Part shown: positions 50,336-59,081 of the stretch, piece by piece
Layout: each line of letters begins with the position of its first letter
Numbering within the stretch: position 1 is the first letter of the stretch
Assembly (NCBI GenBank): GCA_032124675.1
Contig: JAQBDA010000315.1
Span: forward strand, 1 to 64,000
Length of the DNA: 64,000 nucleotides
DNA from: JAQBDA01 sp032124675
GTDB lineage: Bacteria; Chloroflexota; Anaerolineae; Anaerolineales; UBA4823
Direction of reading: 5' to 3'
Position numbers and translations under genes: made by a program
The notes under the pieces: model-generated
What the model saw: the letters and a program-made list of their open reading frames with translations, nothing else
Database searches by the model: none
Told to the model about the DNA's origin: nothing

Positions 50336-51352
50336 TCATTCGCCGGAATCGTCCGGGTTGGAAGCTGGTGCGGCGGCCGCCTCTGGCCGGGCGGCTCCCG
50401 CATCCACGCTGCGCGCGGCCATGATCCCAGGCACAAAGGCTGCCCCTGGCAGACTGGCAAGCATGAAAAGGGTGCGGATCAGGATCGCCAGCGAAAGGGC
50501 GCTGGAGGTGGAGATCCCTGCAACCCGCGTGAAGATGAATGCCAGGGACAGCTCTTGCAGCCCGTAGGCATTGATCGATATCGGCAGCAGAGTGATGAAG
50601 TAAACCGCGCTCCACATCCCGGCGATCAGCCAGAAGGACACCGGCTCGCCCATTCCGAGCAGCAGCAGCCAGAGTGAGGCGAACAGGCACAGCATATGCA
50701 GCCATGTGAAACCCAGCGCCTGGAGCAATGATGACGGCTGGCTGACCCACAATTTTAGAGATTGGAGCATGCGCCGGAAGAAGCGGCTCAAGCGCCCCTG
50801 CATCTTGCGAGTGCTTGCCTGCAGGCGCGCTCTGCTCGACCCCCCAGCCGCGCCAATCACCGGGATGGTGAGACCGCTTGCGCCTGATTCCCGCAGAACG
50901 GCATCGAAGGCAGGCAGCCCGAGAAGCAGCGCCATCGCCATTCCGGCCATGCCAACCAACCGGTCAACCACCAGGGATGCGGCGCTGATGGCGCTGTCGA
51001 AACGCAGCTGTATAGCGCCTGCCAGCCGGACGACATCACCGCCGATGGTGGTAGGCAGGAAGTTCGTGGCGAATAATCCAGCAAAGGTTAGCCGGGTCGT
51101 CTGACCGAACGTTACCGGCAGCTTGGCAGCCCGCAGCAGCACATGCCAGCGAGCGCATACTGCCAGACGCGAGAGGAGCTGCAGCGCCAGCGCCAGCAGG
51201 AACTGCCAGATGGTGATTTTCTTTATCGCCAGCAGGATTTCCTCCCAGCCCTGCTCGCTGAACAGGTATAGAAGCAGTGCCAGCGCGATGATCGTACCCC
51301 CAAGCCTCAGCCAGAAGCCGGTATTGAACTGCTTTCTCGGCGGAGTGGTCAT
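50336..51352 (-). CDS. LPG-synthase-TM / flippase-like membrane protein
   Basis: A 338-residue membrane protein with about eight segments. NFLPTTIGGDVVRLAGAI (about 97-114) is the diagnostic PF03706 (UPF0104, AglD/MprF-TM-like) motif. Later INAYGLQELSLAFIF and a final Ala/Pro-rich tail of about 25 residues follow. Related proteins flip or handle lipid-linked sugars or aminoacyl lipids. Overlapping the DPM1/GtrB-like gene by 4 bp, it probably helps bring polyprenyl-phosphate sugars to the outer face. Confidence 0.85.
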   Translation of the reverse strand: MTTPPRKQFNTGFWLRLGGTIIALALLLYLFSEQGWEEILLAIKKITIWQFLLALALQLLSRLAVCARWHVLLRAAKLPVTFGQTTRLTFAGLFATNFLPTTIGGDVVRLAGAIQLRFDSAISAASLVVDRLVGMAGMAMALLLGLPAFDAVLRESGASGLTIPVIGAAGGSSRARLQASTRKMQGRLSRFFRRMLQSLKLWVSQPSSLLQALGFTWLHMLCLFASLWLLLLGMGEPVSFWLIAGMWSAVYFITLLPISINAYGLQELSLAFIFTRVAGISTSSALSLAILIRTLFMLASLPGAAFVPGIMAARSVDAGAARPEAAAAPASNPDDSGE

Positions 51353-52386
51353 CTTCTTCCTTCAAGCAAGCCCGGTTCTGCATCCGGAATCCATTCGATG
51401 CCGATCACTCGCCGCACGCTGTAAGTCGGTTTGCGCTGCGACTCGTGATAGGTGCGAACCTGCATCTCCGCGATCAATCCCATCAAGATCGACTGAAAGC
51501 CGAGGATGAAGAACATGGTGCTCATCTGGAATAACGGGGATGAGAGCACCGGGACGTCAAAGAACAGCCGCCGCACCGCCAGGAAGAGGAAGGTCAGGCT
51601 GCTGATCAGCATCAGGATAATTCCCGTCCCGCCGAACAGGTAGATGGGTTTGTTGGCGTAGCTGAGCAGGAATTTGACGGTGAAGAGGTCCAGGATTACT
51701 TTAATCGTGCGGTTCAACCCGTATTTGGTTTTGCCATACCTGCGCGGGTGGTGCCTGACCTTGACTTCGACCATGCTCGCCCCGACGCTGCTTGCGTAGG
51801 CCGGGATAAAGCGGTGCATTTCACCGTACAGCCTGAAACCGGTAATCACTTCCCTGCGGTAGGCTTTCAACGTGCAGCCATAATCGTGCAGATGGACGCC
51901 GGTGACCGTGGAGATCAGCCAGTTTGCCATGCGGGAAGGCAGGGTGCGGGTGATGAATTTATCCTTGCGGTTGGCACGCCAGCCGCTGACCACATCGTAT
52001 CCCTGGCGAATTTGGTCGATCATCATTGGGATATCTGCCGGATCATTCTGCAGATCAGCATCCATCAGAACGATGGTCTCGCCTGTGGAATGATCGATGC
52101 CTGCGGCAATAGCAGCTGTCTGCCCGAAGTTGCGGCGCAGGTCTACAACTCGCACATGGGTTGGGTCCTCACCCGCTAGCTCTTCGAGCACCTGTATGCT
52201 GTGATCCTGGCTGCCATCGTTGACGTAGATCACCTCCCAGTCTGGTACTGCATCAGATAATGCCCCCTGCAGGGTCTGGTGGAGTGCGGGCAGACTCTCT
52301 TCTTCGTTATAGACGGGTATGACAACAGACAATTCCACGCTCTTCTCCGAGACAGTGCTGATATTTTGCATCATGTTTCCAGGCAT
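51349..52386 (-). CDS. DPM1/GtrB-like polyprenyl-phosphate glycosyltransferase
   Basis: About 345 residues. The catalytic GT2 domain has LSVVIPVYNEEESLPAL, VNDGSQDHS, VDLRRNFGQTAAIAAGID, VLMDADLQNDP (DxD region) and VVSGWRANRKDKFITR. Two C-terminal membrane segments follow (about 230-295), as in GtrB/ArnC. It makes a polyprenyl-phosphate-linked sugar for the GT-C enzymes of the block. ATG 52386 is chosen; GTG at 52419 is also in frame, and neither has a clear ribosome site. TACAAT at 52402-52397 could be a -10 box giving a very short leader. Confidence 0.88.
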   Translation of the reverse strand: MPGNMMQNISTVSEKSVELSVVIPVYNEEESLPALHQTLQGALSDAVPDWEVIYVNDGSQDHSIQVLEELAGEDPTHVRVVDLRRNFGQTAAIAAGIDHSTGETIVLMDADLQNDPADIPMMIDQIRQGYDVVSGWRANRKDKFITRTLPSRMANWLISTVTGVHLHDYGCTLKAYRREVITGFRLYGEMHRFIPAYASSVGASMVEVKVRHHPRRYGKTKYGLNRTIKVILDLFTVKFLLSYANKPIYLFGGTGIILMLISSLTFLFLAVRRLFFDVPVLSSPLFQMSTMFFILGFQSILMGLIAEMQVRTYHESQRKPTYSVRRVIGIEWIPDAEPGLLEGRR

Positions 52387-52489
52387 ACGGTCTTTAATTG
52401 TACTCGCTTTTCTTTTCACCTATAGCATGTCGCCTCGCGGTATGCTTACCAGAGGTGGGTTTCGACAGCAAACTCGCTCGTTCCGCGAC

Positions 52490-52519
52490 TTGTTCTCATG
52501 CTGTCCGTAGATATATAAT
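52490..52519 (+). promoter_or_regulatory. Candidate promoter of the membrane-protein gene at 52629
   Basis: TTGTTC (52490-52495), an 18-bp spacer and a perfect TATAAT (52514-52519). The start would be near 52526, giving a leader of about 100 bases. The rest of the 209-bp divergent spacer shows no gene. Confidence 0.45.
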
Positions 52520-52628
52520 GATATATGATGATTGGAGCTGCACGGTTCAACGACAAGTAGGTCATCCCAACAACTGTGTAGAGCTTTAAAGAACAACATT
52601 GCATAGTCAATGAAAGGAGAATGCTGAA

Positions 52629-53561
52629 ATGGATTATGGAGGAGTACTCTCACGAGCCTGGCAGATCGTGTGGAAGCACAAAGTATTGTGGATTTTTGGT
52701 ATCCTGGCGGGGTGCGGCGCTTCTGGGAATGCCGGGAGGTTCAGCTCGTCATATCGGGCCAATGATGTCCCCCCTGGCGTTGAGGATTTCTTCCTGCAGT
52801 TCGAGCGGATTCCAGACTGGCAGATCGCCGCATTGATCGGGGGTCTCATTCTGGTCGTCCTGGTGCTTGTGGTGCTGGCGATCTTCCTGACGACAGTAGG
52901 GAAGATCGGTGTGATCCAGGGTACCCAGAAAGCGGATCAGGGGGCTTCCAGGATGAGATTTGGGGAGCTGTTCAGCGGCAGCCTGCCCTTCTTCTGGCGG
53001 GTATTCCTGCTCAATCTGCTGTTTGGTCTGGCGTTCGCGGCACTGGTCTTCATGCTCGTGATCATATTTACATTTGGGGCGATCCTGACTCTGGGTATTG
53101 CTCTGATATGTATGATCCCGTTGATCTGTTTGTTGGTGCCGGTCTTCTGGCTGCTGTTCCTTGTGCTGGAGCAGGCCAATATCGCCATCGTTGTGGACAA
53201 CCTGGGAATCATGGATGGCCTGCGGCGCGGCTGGCAGGTGTTCAGAGACAATCTTGGCGCGATTATCGTCATGGCTCTGATCCTGGGAATCGGTGTCTCG
53301 CTGATCGGAGGGTTGCTCATCAGCGCTCCATTATTCCTGATCGCAATTCCGGCGATGAGCGCGGTGATGCTGGGCTCGGAGTATGCTATCTGGGGCGGTT
53401 TGCTGGTCGCCGGGCTGTGTTTCCTGGCTTACCTGCCGTTCTGGCTCGTGCTGAATGGCATCCTGACCGCCTACGTTGAATCGTCCTGGACGCTGACTTA
53501 TATGCGCCTGACGCGTCGCCCAACTGCCTTAGAGCTGGTTGCAGAACCGGAGAGTGCCTGA
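52629..53561 (+). CDS. Polytopic membrane protein (GPDPase-membrane/DUF7544-like)
   Basis: A 310-residue protein with about five or six membrane segments. It starts MDYGGVLSRAWQIVWKHKVLWIFGIL, then has a long extracytoplasmic loop (about 33-68). VDNLGIMDGLRRGWQVFRDNLG in the second half is a hallmark of the glycerophosphodiesterase-membrane-domain group. AGGAGA lies about 10 bp before ATG 52629. The function of this family is unknown; it may organise membrane or secretion processes. It is divergent from the GT2 gene and upstream of the VWA-FHA gene. Confidence 0.75.
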   Translation: MDYGGVLSRAWQIVWKHKVLWIFGILAGCGASGNAGRFSSSYRANDVPPGVEDFFLQFERIPDWQIAALIGGLILVVLVLVVLAIFLTTVGKIGVIQGTQKADQGASRMRFGELFSGSLPFFWRVFLLNLLFGLAFAALVFMLVIIFTFGAILTLGIALICMIPLICLLVPVFWLLFLVLEQANIAIVVDNLGIMDGLRRGWQVFRDNLGAIIVMALILGIGVSLIGGLLISAPLFLIAIPAMSAVMLGSEYAIWGGLLVAGLCFLAYLPFWLVLNGILTAYVESSWTLTYMRLTRRPTALELVAEPESA

Positions 53562-53589
53562 CGCAGACGGTTGGATAATCGTATTCCCG

Positions 53590-53626
53590 ACACCCGCCAC
53601 GGCTGATCCCATTGCCTGGCGGGTGT
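53590..53626 (+). terminator. Hairpin after the membrane-protein gene, weak terminator candidate
   Basis: ACACCCGCCA (53590-53599) pairs with TGGCGGGTGT (53617-53626) across a 17-base loop. TGTGCTAAAA follows, so the U-tract is poor and the terminator role is uncertain. Confidence 0.4.
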
Positions 53627-53628
53627 TG

Positions 53629-53643
53629 TGCTAAAATTCAGGC
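53629..53643 (+). promoter_or_regulatory. Extended -10 promoter giving a leaderless VWA-FHA mRNA
   Basis: TGCTAAAAT ends at 53637, and ATG 53644 follows after six bases, so transcription would start at or beside the A of ATG. No Shine-Dalgarno sequence precedes the gene. The same -10-to-ATG distance occurs at mobA. Confidence 0.5.
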
Positions 53644-55593
53644 ATGTTCAACCACCTGCGCTGGTTGGGTTTGATCCTGATGTGCATGCTGCTGGTTTCT
53701 GTCAGAGCGGCGAATGCCCAAACCTCTACCAGCGCGACGCTGTCTCCCCCAAATACAGATTCTTTCCCCCAGATTCAGGTTTACCTGGATGTACACCGAG
53801 AGGACGGCTCTTTTGTGCACGGGCTGCAAGCTGCTGATCTGCGGGTCATGGAGGATGGGCAGGCTGTAGAGATCAGCGAGTTTTCCGAGCTTCGTTCAGG
53901 GGTCCAGGTTGTATTCGTGGTCAATCCGGGCGATTCTTTTACTGTTCGCAATTCACAGGGGCTTTCACGTTTCGATTATATCTCCAGCGCGCTGAGAAGC
54001 TGGGCAGCTTCCCGCCAGGGTTCGACCGTCGATGACCTGAGCCTGATTGTGACTTCGGGTCCGGGACGCTCACACACGACCGATTCGACAGAAATCCTGG
54101 CATCATTGGAAAGCTATCAGATCGATAGCGCATCCCTCAACCCCGGTCTGGATAGCCTCTCGCAGGCCCTGGATGTCGCTCTTGATCCTGTCTCACGAGC
54201 CGGTATGGAACGGGCAGTATTGTTCATCACCGCGCCACTGCAGGGCGACCTGTCTTCAAGCGTGCAGGATCTGGTAACGCGCGCCCAGCAGCAGGGAGTG
54301 CGGATTTATGTGTGGTATATCGCGCCTGAAGACGTTCTGGATGTGCCCGCTGCCCGGCAATTACAGGAGCTGGCAGCATTCACCGGTGGGGATTATTGGT
54401 CCTTCTCTGACATCGACCAGCTTCCCTCTCCGGAAAGCTTCCTTAATAAGCTGCGTGATATCTACCTGCTGAGCTATGAGACACCGAACGGCTCAGGCGG
54501 CGCGCACCGCATTGTGGTAGAAATCCAGGACGGGGACGCAGACATCGTTACCCCAGAGATGGAATACAATCTGGATCTCCAGCCACCCGATCCTGCCTTT
54601 ATATCTCCGGTAGCCGAGATCGATCGCCGGGTCCCAGAAGATCGTGCCAGAGACGTCTGGGTGCAGACCGGTGCGGCTGACCTGGAGCCGGATGAACACC
54701 CACTGCAGCTGCTGATTGACTTTCCGGATGGCAGGCAGCGTCCATTGACGCTCACCAGGTTGTATGTTGATGGCCTGGTCGTAGCTGAGAATACCGCCCC
54801 GCCGTTTGACCAGTTCACCTGGGATTTAAGCATATACACCACGACTGCCCGGCATGTTCTCCAGGTGGAGGCGCTGGACAGCCTCGGATTGAGTGGAATC
54901 AGCATCGAGACCCCGGTGGAGGTGAAAGTAGAGCTTCCCGGTGCTAATCCGCTGATACTGCTTATTCGCAAAGCCCCGCTTGCGGTCGGTCTGCTGGTCT
55001 TGCTGGGTGGGGCGCTGGTGATTTTGGCGCTCATCGTCAGCGGGAAAATCAAGCCGCACCCGCTGCGTGTTCCGGCCGGCTTCCGCTATGGCCGCCGGAA
55101 GCAGGGTGAGGTCACGCAGTCGACCCCAGAAAACCCTGCGCCGCTGCGCGCCGAGTCGGATATGCGCCGGTTTTCAGGCTGGGTCAGCCGCTTGCATTGG
55201 CCTCAGCGTCGTCTCACACAGCAGGCGTATGCCTATCTGGTCCCCATCCCCGAATCGGATGCAACCGCGCCTGAGACGCCGATATCGATCGATTCGAGCG
55301 AGATCACGTTGGGGAGCGACAGGAATCAGGCTGTCCTGGCATTCGATGACCCATCAGTAGATGCGCTGCATGCGCGTCTTATACGTATTGAAGATGAGAC
55401 CTTCCTGCTCGCCGACCAGGGCTCCGTAGCTGGGACATGGATCAACTACCAACCGGTCACCAGGGATGGCGCGCCGGTCCAGCACGGCGATATTATCCAT
55501 ATCGGGAGGGTGGGATTTCAATTCAAGCTGCGCAATCCCCGGCACCTGCGGAGACCGGTCGTCACTCGCGCGGGGCCATCAGGCCCGGCATAG
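53644..55593 (+). CDS. Exported VWA domain-TM-FHA domain protein
   Basis: A 649-residue protein. A signal peptide (1-26, cut after ANA), an extracytoplasmic N-domain (VYLDVHREDGSFVHGLQ), a VWA domain (about 75-280: QVVFVVNPGDSF, AVLFITAPLQGD, FTGGDYW), a beta-rich segment to about 425, a membrane helix (about 435-457), and a cytoplasmic FHA domain (about 550-640: ITLGSDRNQAVLAFDDPSV, LLADQGSVAGTWIN, HGDIIHIG). FHA domains bind phosphothreonine, so it links the outside to Ser/Thr phosphorylation. It converges with the PP2C-like gene, 6 bp away, and has a leaderless-type promoter. Confidence 0.88.
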   Translation: MFNHLRWLGLILMCMLLVSVRAANAQTSTSATLSPPNTDSFPQIQVYLDVHREDGSFVHGLQAADLRVMEDGQAVEISEFSELRSGVQVVFVVNPGDSFTVRNSQGLSRFDYISSALRSWAASRQGSTVDDLSLIVTSGPGRSHTTDSTEILASLESYQIDSASLNPGLDSLSQALDVALDPVSRAGMERAVLFITAPLQGDLSSSVQDLVTRAQQQGVRIYVWYIAPEDVLDVPAARQLQELAAFTGGDYWSFSDIDQLPSPESFLNKLRDIYLLSYETPNGSGGAHRIVVEIQDGDADIVTPEMEYNLDLQPPDPAFISPVAEIDRRVPEDRARDVWVQTGAADLEPDEHPLQLLIDFPDGRQRPLTLTRLYVDGLVVAENTAPPFDQFTWDLSIYTTTARHVLQVEALDSLGLSGISIETPVEVKVELPGANPLILLIRKAPLAVGLLVLLGGALVILALIVSGKIKPHPLRVPAGFRYGRRKQGEVTQSTPENPAPLRAESDMRRFSGWVSRLHWPQRRLTQQAYAYLVPIPESDATAPETPISIDSSEITLGSDRNQAVLAFDDPSVDALHARLIRIEDETFLLADQGSVAGTWINYQPVTRDGAPVQHGDIIHIGRVGFQFKLRNPRHLRRPVVTRAGPSGPA

Positions 55594-55599
55594 TCCTGA

Positions 55600-57873
55600 T
55601 CAGCGCAGTACAGCGTAATAGACTTGGTTGCCTTCCGCCAGAAATGCGGTGCGGGTGTCAGGGCTGATTGCAAATGCAGTCGCTGGCCCACGCGGTGCTG
55701 AGACCCCAGACGAAGGATCATCCTGCGGGCGGAATTGACCGTAATATGTCAGCACCCGTAGGCTGAAGCGGTACAGTGCTTGCTCCTGGGACTGCAAATA
55801 ATAGAGTGATGGGTCGGGGGGTTGTGTGGCCACCAACTGGGTAAAGGGCGGCTGGATCGCCATTGGCTGGCCCTCACGTCCCGGACGCGAGTCTATATAG
55901 GGCAGCGGGTCGGTACAGCGGGAAGGAGAAACGGACAGGTCGCTGTAGGTGCAGAGCGTGGTATGACCATCTTCATGCAGCAGGTAGAGGTCAGTCTTAT
56001 CAACAACCAGGTCGATGACTGACTGCATCGGGAAATCAGCGACGAAGAACTCTTCCGGTGGCTGCGTATAGGTGCTGTTCCAGTAAATCCAAACAGTGTT
56101 CTTGCCAGAATCCAGCACATATAGGTGACCGAGGTCTACCGTCAAAGCCTGAGGGGTGCCCCAGCCCTTGGTCGGCGCTGCCAGCGGTGTGAACACCGGC
56201 GGCTGACCGGGGATGCAGTGAAGCAGGTTCCCGTTCACATCCAGGGATAACACGGTCGCGCTAAACTCGTTGGTCTTGGACGCCATGGCGATGTCGATCG
56301 GCGCGCTGCTCTGTCCCGCCGGGGTTCCGGCTGCGCACTGGAAGGTCGGGTCGACCTCATAGCCGCTTCCGGTCGACAGGGTTCGGATAACATTGCCGCC
56401 TTCCAAATTTAGCAGATAAAGGTCGCCCTCGGTGGCTACCATGCGGGAGATTTTGGTGCTCTCCGGCAATTTGGTGGTAAGAGCTGGCTGGTAGATCAGG
56501 CGTGTGACCATATTCAGCTGGTCAAAAGCCTGGTTTGCCTCGCCGCGCAGCGCCTGGGTATCCGTATTCTGCTGGTAGCTCTCAGCCTGTTCGACATAAT
56601 TAATAACGGTCTGCCATGCCTCCGCCCTGAGTATGGGATCGCTCTGAGTGCGGGCATAACCCGCAGCCTGGACGGCCTGGGCGTAATAAGCCTGGTATTG
56701 CCCTGTGCGCCCACGCTGGAAGTATACGACAGCCGCAATGGTGACAACTACCAGCGGGACCACGACAGCCACGATGATCATCACTGAAGAGGGCAGGGTG
56801 GACACAGCCTCGCCGGGCAGCATGCGCAGGGCAAAATTGCGCATCCCCAATCCCGCCCTGGCGAGCGCCCCGGATACAGCAAGACTGATGCGAGATAGAC
56901 CATCCCGACCTGGTGTGCGGCGTGCAGGCCGCTCTTTTGGAAGCGCTGCCGCAGGAAGGCTGGCTCCTCCGTCTGCAGTTCCAGGCTCAATATCAGGTTG
57001 GACTGGCGCGGCTGGGGGATACGGCAATGGGTCAGCAGCCGGCTGTTTTATTGGCGCCCCACTGTCTTGCTGCACACTCTGCGCTAAGGCGGCTGCCGGG
57101 ATTCCAACTGACAGCGCATCCTCAGACGGGGATGCCCTGCTTTCTTTCCTGGGCTGGACATATGCAACAGTTGGCCCTGGCTTGGGGCGCAGCAGGAAGA
57201 TTTTTCCGGACCCAGGCTGGGTCTGCAGCAGAAAAGCATCCAATGCCGACCCGGCCTGGCTGAGCAGGCTGCGCCTGAGATTTTCCAATCCCTGGTTATA
57301 CAAGCCACCCAATGTGCTGGCAGTCCACCCGGGAGGCGGTGCAGAGCTGAACACCAGGGTTTCGCCGGGTTTCAGGTCTGCCTGGTAGTAGGATATTGGC
57401 GGGGTGCGGCTTAATCCCAGACCTCGTCCGACAGCCCCGAGATCCTGGATATGATTGGCGCCTGCTGCTGTAATGTGAAAGGCGTGCACCGGACCGCAGA
57501 GCGCCAGATATAAGCGGTCATTGCGGACGGCGATGATGCCGAGCAGTCCAATACCCTGGCGGCCAGTGCTGGCTGCGCGCTGGTTGCGGTCCAGCAAATA
57601 CTGGTTCAGCGCTTCGGCTGCGGCCTTCTGGGCGGCGGTCACCGAGCCGGATGTTTTATAGAAAGTCTGTGCCAGGTTCGCCAGCAGCTTGGTTTGCTGT
57701 TCGTCGGTCAGCGGAGCGCTGCCTGCGATTGCCAGGTGTAATATCAAGCGGTCGGTCTGGCGTCCCCGGGCTGGACGGCGGGGCTGGGAGGCGATCAGGA
57801 GACCGGATGGCTCCGCGAGTTCTTGTCCCTCCCGGCGGGTCAGTGAAAGGATGTTTAGATCCAATTGGCTCAT
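55600..57873 (-). CDS. PP2C-like-TM-beta-propeller protein
   Basis: A 757-residue protein. Residues about 1-240 resemble a PP2C-type phosphatase fold (LILHLAIAGSAPLTDEQQ; LLGIIAVRNDRLYLALCGPVHAFHI; LKPGETLVFSSAPPPGW), but the metal-binding Asp residues are not evident, so it may be inactive. A Pro/Ala-rich linker (about 250-330) and one membrane helix (about 362-385) follow. An extracytoplasmic part of about 350 residues has repeated strands (GDLYLLNLEGGNVI, LGHLYVLDSGKNTVWIYW, DLYLLHEDGHT), a propeller-like pattern. It converges with the VWA-FHA gene, a plausible signalling partner. Confidence 0.7.
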   Translation of the reverse strand: MSQLDLNILSLTRREGQELAEPSGLLIASQPRRPARGRQTDRLILHLAIAGSAPLTDEQQTKLLANLAQTFYKTSGSVTAAQKAAAEALNQYLLDRNQRAASTGRQGIGLLGIIAVRNDRLYLALCGPVHAFHITAAGANHIQDLGAVGRGLGLSRTPPISYYQADLKPGETLVFSSAPPPGWTASTLGGLYNQGLENLRRSLLSQAGSALDAFLLQTQPGSGKIFLLRPKPGPTVAYVQPRKESRASPSEDALSVGIPAAALAQSVQQDSGAPIKQPAADPLPYPPAAPVQPDIEPGTADGGASLPAAALPKERPARRTPGRDGLSRISLAVSGALARAGLGMRNFALRMLPGEAVSTLPSSVMIIVAVVVPLVVVTIAAVVYFQRGRTGQYQAYYAQAVQAAGYARTQSDPILRAEAWQTVINYVEQAESYQQNTDTQALRGEANQAFDQLNMVTRLIYQPALTTKLPESTKISRMVATEGDLYLLNLEGGNVIRTLSTGSGYEVDPTFQCAAGTPAGQSSAPIDIAMASKTNEFSATVLSLDVNGNLLHCIPGQPPVFTPLAAPTKGWGTPQALTVDLGHLYVLDSGKNTVWIYWNSTYTQPPEEFFVADFPMQSVIDLVVDKTDLYLLHEDGHTTLCTYSDLSVSPSRCTDPLPYIDSRPGREGQPMAIQPPFTQLVATQPPDPSLYYLQSQEQALYRFSLRVLTYYGQFRPQDDPSSGVSAPRGPATAFAISPDTRTAFLAEGNQVYYAVLR

Positions 57874-57963
57874 AGGTCATCCGCGGATTGCAGGCCGTGT
57901 CCTGCGTGGCAGCTTCCGGTGATACTCGAGGTGTATTTTTGATGCCGGAATGCCTTGAAGACA

Positions 57964-57970
57964 TTATACT
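57964..57970 (-). promoter_or_regulatory. Overlapping divergent -10 boxes
   Basis: ATTATACT reads TATAAT on the minus strand (57969-57964), toward the PP2C-like gene, and TATACT on the plus strand (57965-57970), toward the gene at 58050. No convincing -35 boxes are seen. The 176-bp spacer holds nothing else. Confidence 0.4.
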
Positions 57971-58049
57971 GGTAAAATGCAGGATTAGTGAGATATGGTG
58001 GGGTATTTCTGCAGCTCAGAGTGCTTGAGCGAACCCTGATGGAGATATT

Positions 58050-59081
58050 ATGCAGCTTGAAATCATAAAAACCAGAGAACATTTTGATACCCTGGGAATC
58101 GAGTGGAACCAATTATTAATGCATAGTGCAAGTCACGTGCCGTTTTTGCGTCATGAGTACCTGAGCACCTGGTGGAGCACTCTGGGGGGTGGAGAATGGA
58201 GCCGCGGTGACTTGTGCCTGGTTACAGCACGGTATAGCGATGGGGTCCTGTGCGGGATCGCTCCATTGTTCGTCACCAAAAATCTGGATGGAGAAGCTGC
58301 GCTGATGTTTTTGGGCAGCATTGAAATCTCGGATTATCTGGATGTGATCTGCCGCCGGGAGGATGCAGAGACGTTCGTTACAGCAGCCTTAGACCGCCTG
58401 TTGGAGGCGGATTTGCCTGACTGGCAGGTGCTGGACCTGTACAATATCCTTGAAGATTCTCCGACTCTGCCTGTCCTGGAAGCAGCAGCCAGAAGGCGCG
58501 GTCTGGAGTACAGCCAGGAGAAGAATTATCACTGCCCATTCATCTCGCTCCCAGGGGATTGGGAGAGCTATCTGGCAGGAATTGATAAGAAGCAGCGCCA
58601 TGAGATCCGCCGCAAAATCAGGCGGGCAGAGAATGCAGACTTGCCGGTGCGCTGGTATATCGTCGAAGAAGAATCCAGCCTGGAAGACGAGATCGGGGCT
58701 TTCTTAGGCTTGATGGCACAGGACGCAGACAAACAGGCGTTCTTGACCGACGCAATGCGCACCCAGATGAACAAGGCACTGCGGGCAGCGTTCCGGGAGG
58801 GCTGGCTGCAGCTTGCCTTTCTGGAGGTTGGGGGCGAGAAAGCTGCCGGTTATCTGAATTTCGATTACCGCAACCATATTTGGGTCTACAATTCGGGGAT
58901 CGATTACCGCTTCACTGCCTATTCACCGGGCTGGGTTCTGCTGGGTTATCTGCTTGAATGGGCGAACCAGCAGCAGCGCCAGGCGTTCGATTTTATGCGC
59001 GGCGATGAGGACTACAAATACCGTTTTGGAGCCACCGACCGCTTCGTGGTACGCGCGCAGGTAAGACGTCCGTTAGAATGA
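58050..59081 (+). CDS. BioF2/CelD-like GNAT-fold acyltransferase
   Basis: A 343-residue protein of the Acetyltransf_6 type (PF13480): IEWNQLLMHSASHVPFLRHEYLSTWW at the N-terminus, then KKQRHEIRRKIRRAEN and a C-terminal half with WLQLAFLEVGGEKAAGYLNFDYRNHIWVYNSGIDYRFTAYSPGWVLLGYLLEWA. The final FDFMRGDEDYKYRFGA is the strongest family mark. Members acylate sugars or attach amino acids to cell-wall precursors. GGAG lies just before ATG 58050. It overlaps the amrS gene tail to tail by 9 bp. Confidence 0.85.
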   Translation: MQLEIIKTREHFDTLGIEWNQLLMHSASHVPFLRHEYLSTWWSTLGGGEWSRGDLCLVTARYSDGVLCGIAPLFVTKNLDGEAALMFLGSIEISDYLDVICRREDAETFVTAALDRLLEADLPDWQVLDLYNILEDSPTLPVLEAAARRRGLEYSQEKNYHCPFISLPGDWESYLAGIDKKQRHEIRRKIRRAENADLPVRWYIVEEESSLEDEIGAFLGLMAQDADKQAFLTDAMRTQMNKALRAAFREGWLQLAFLEVGGEKAAGYLNFDYRNHIWVYNSGIDYRFTAYSPGWVLLGYLLEWANQQQRQAFDFMRGDEDYKYRFGATDRFVVRAQVRRPLE

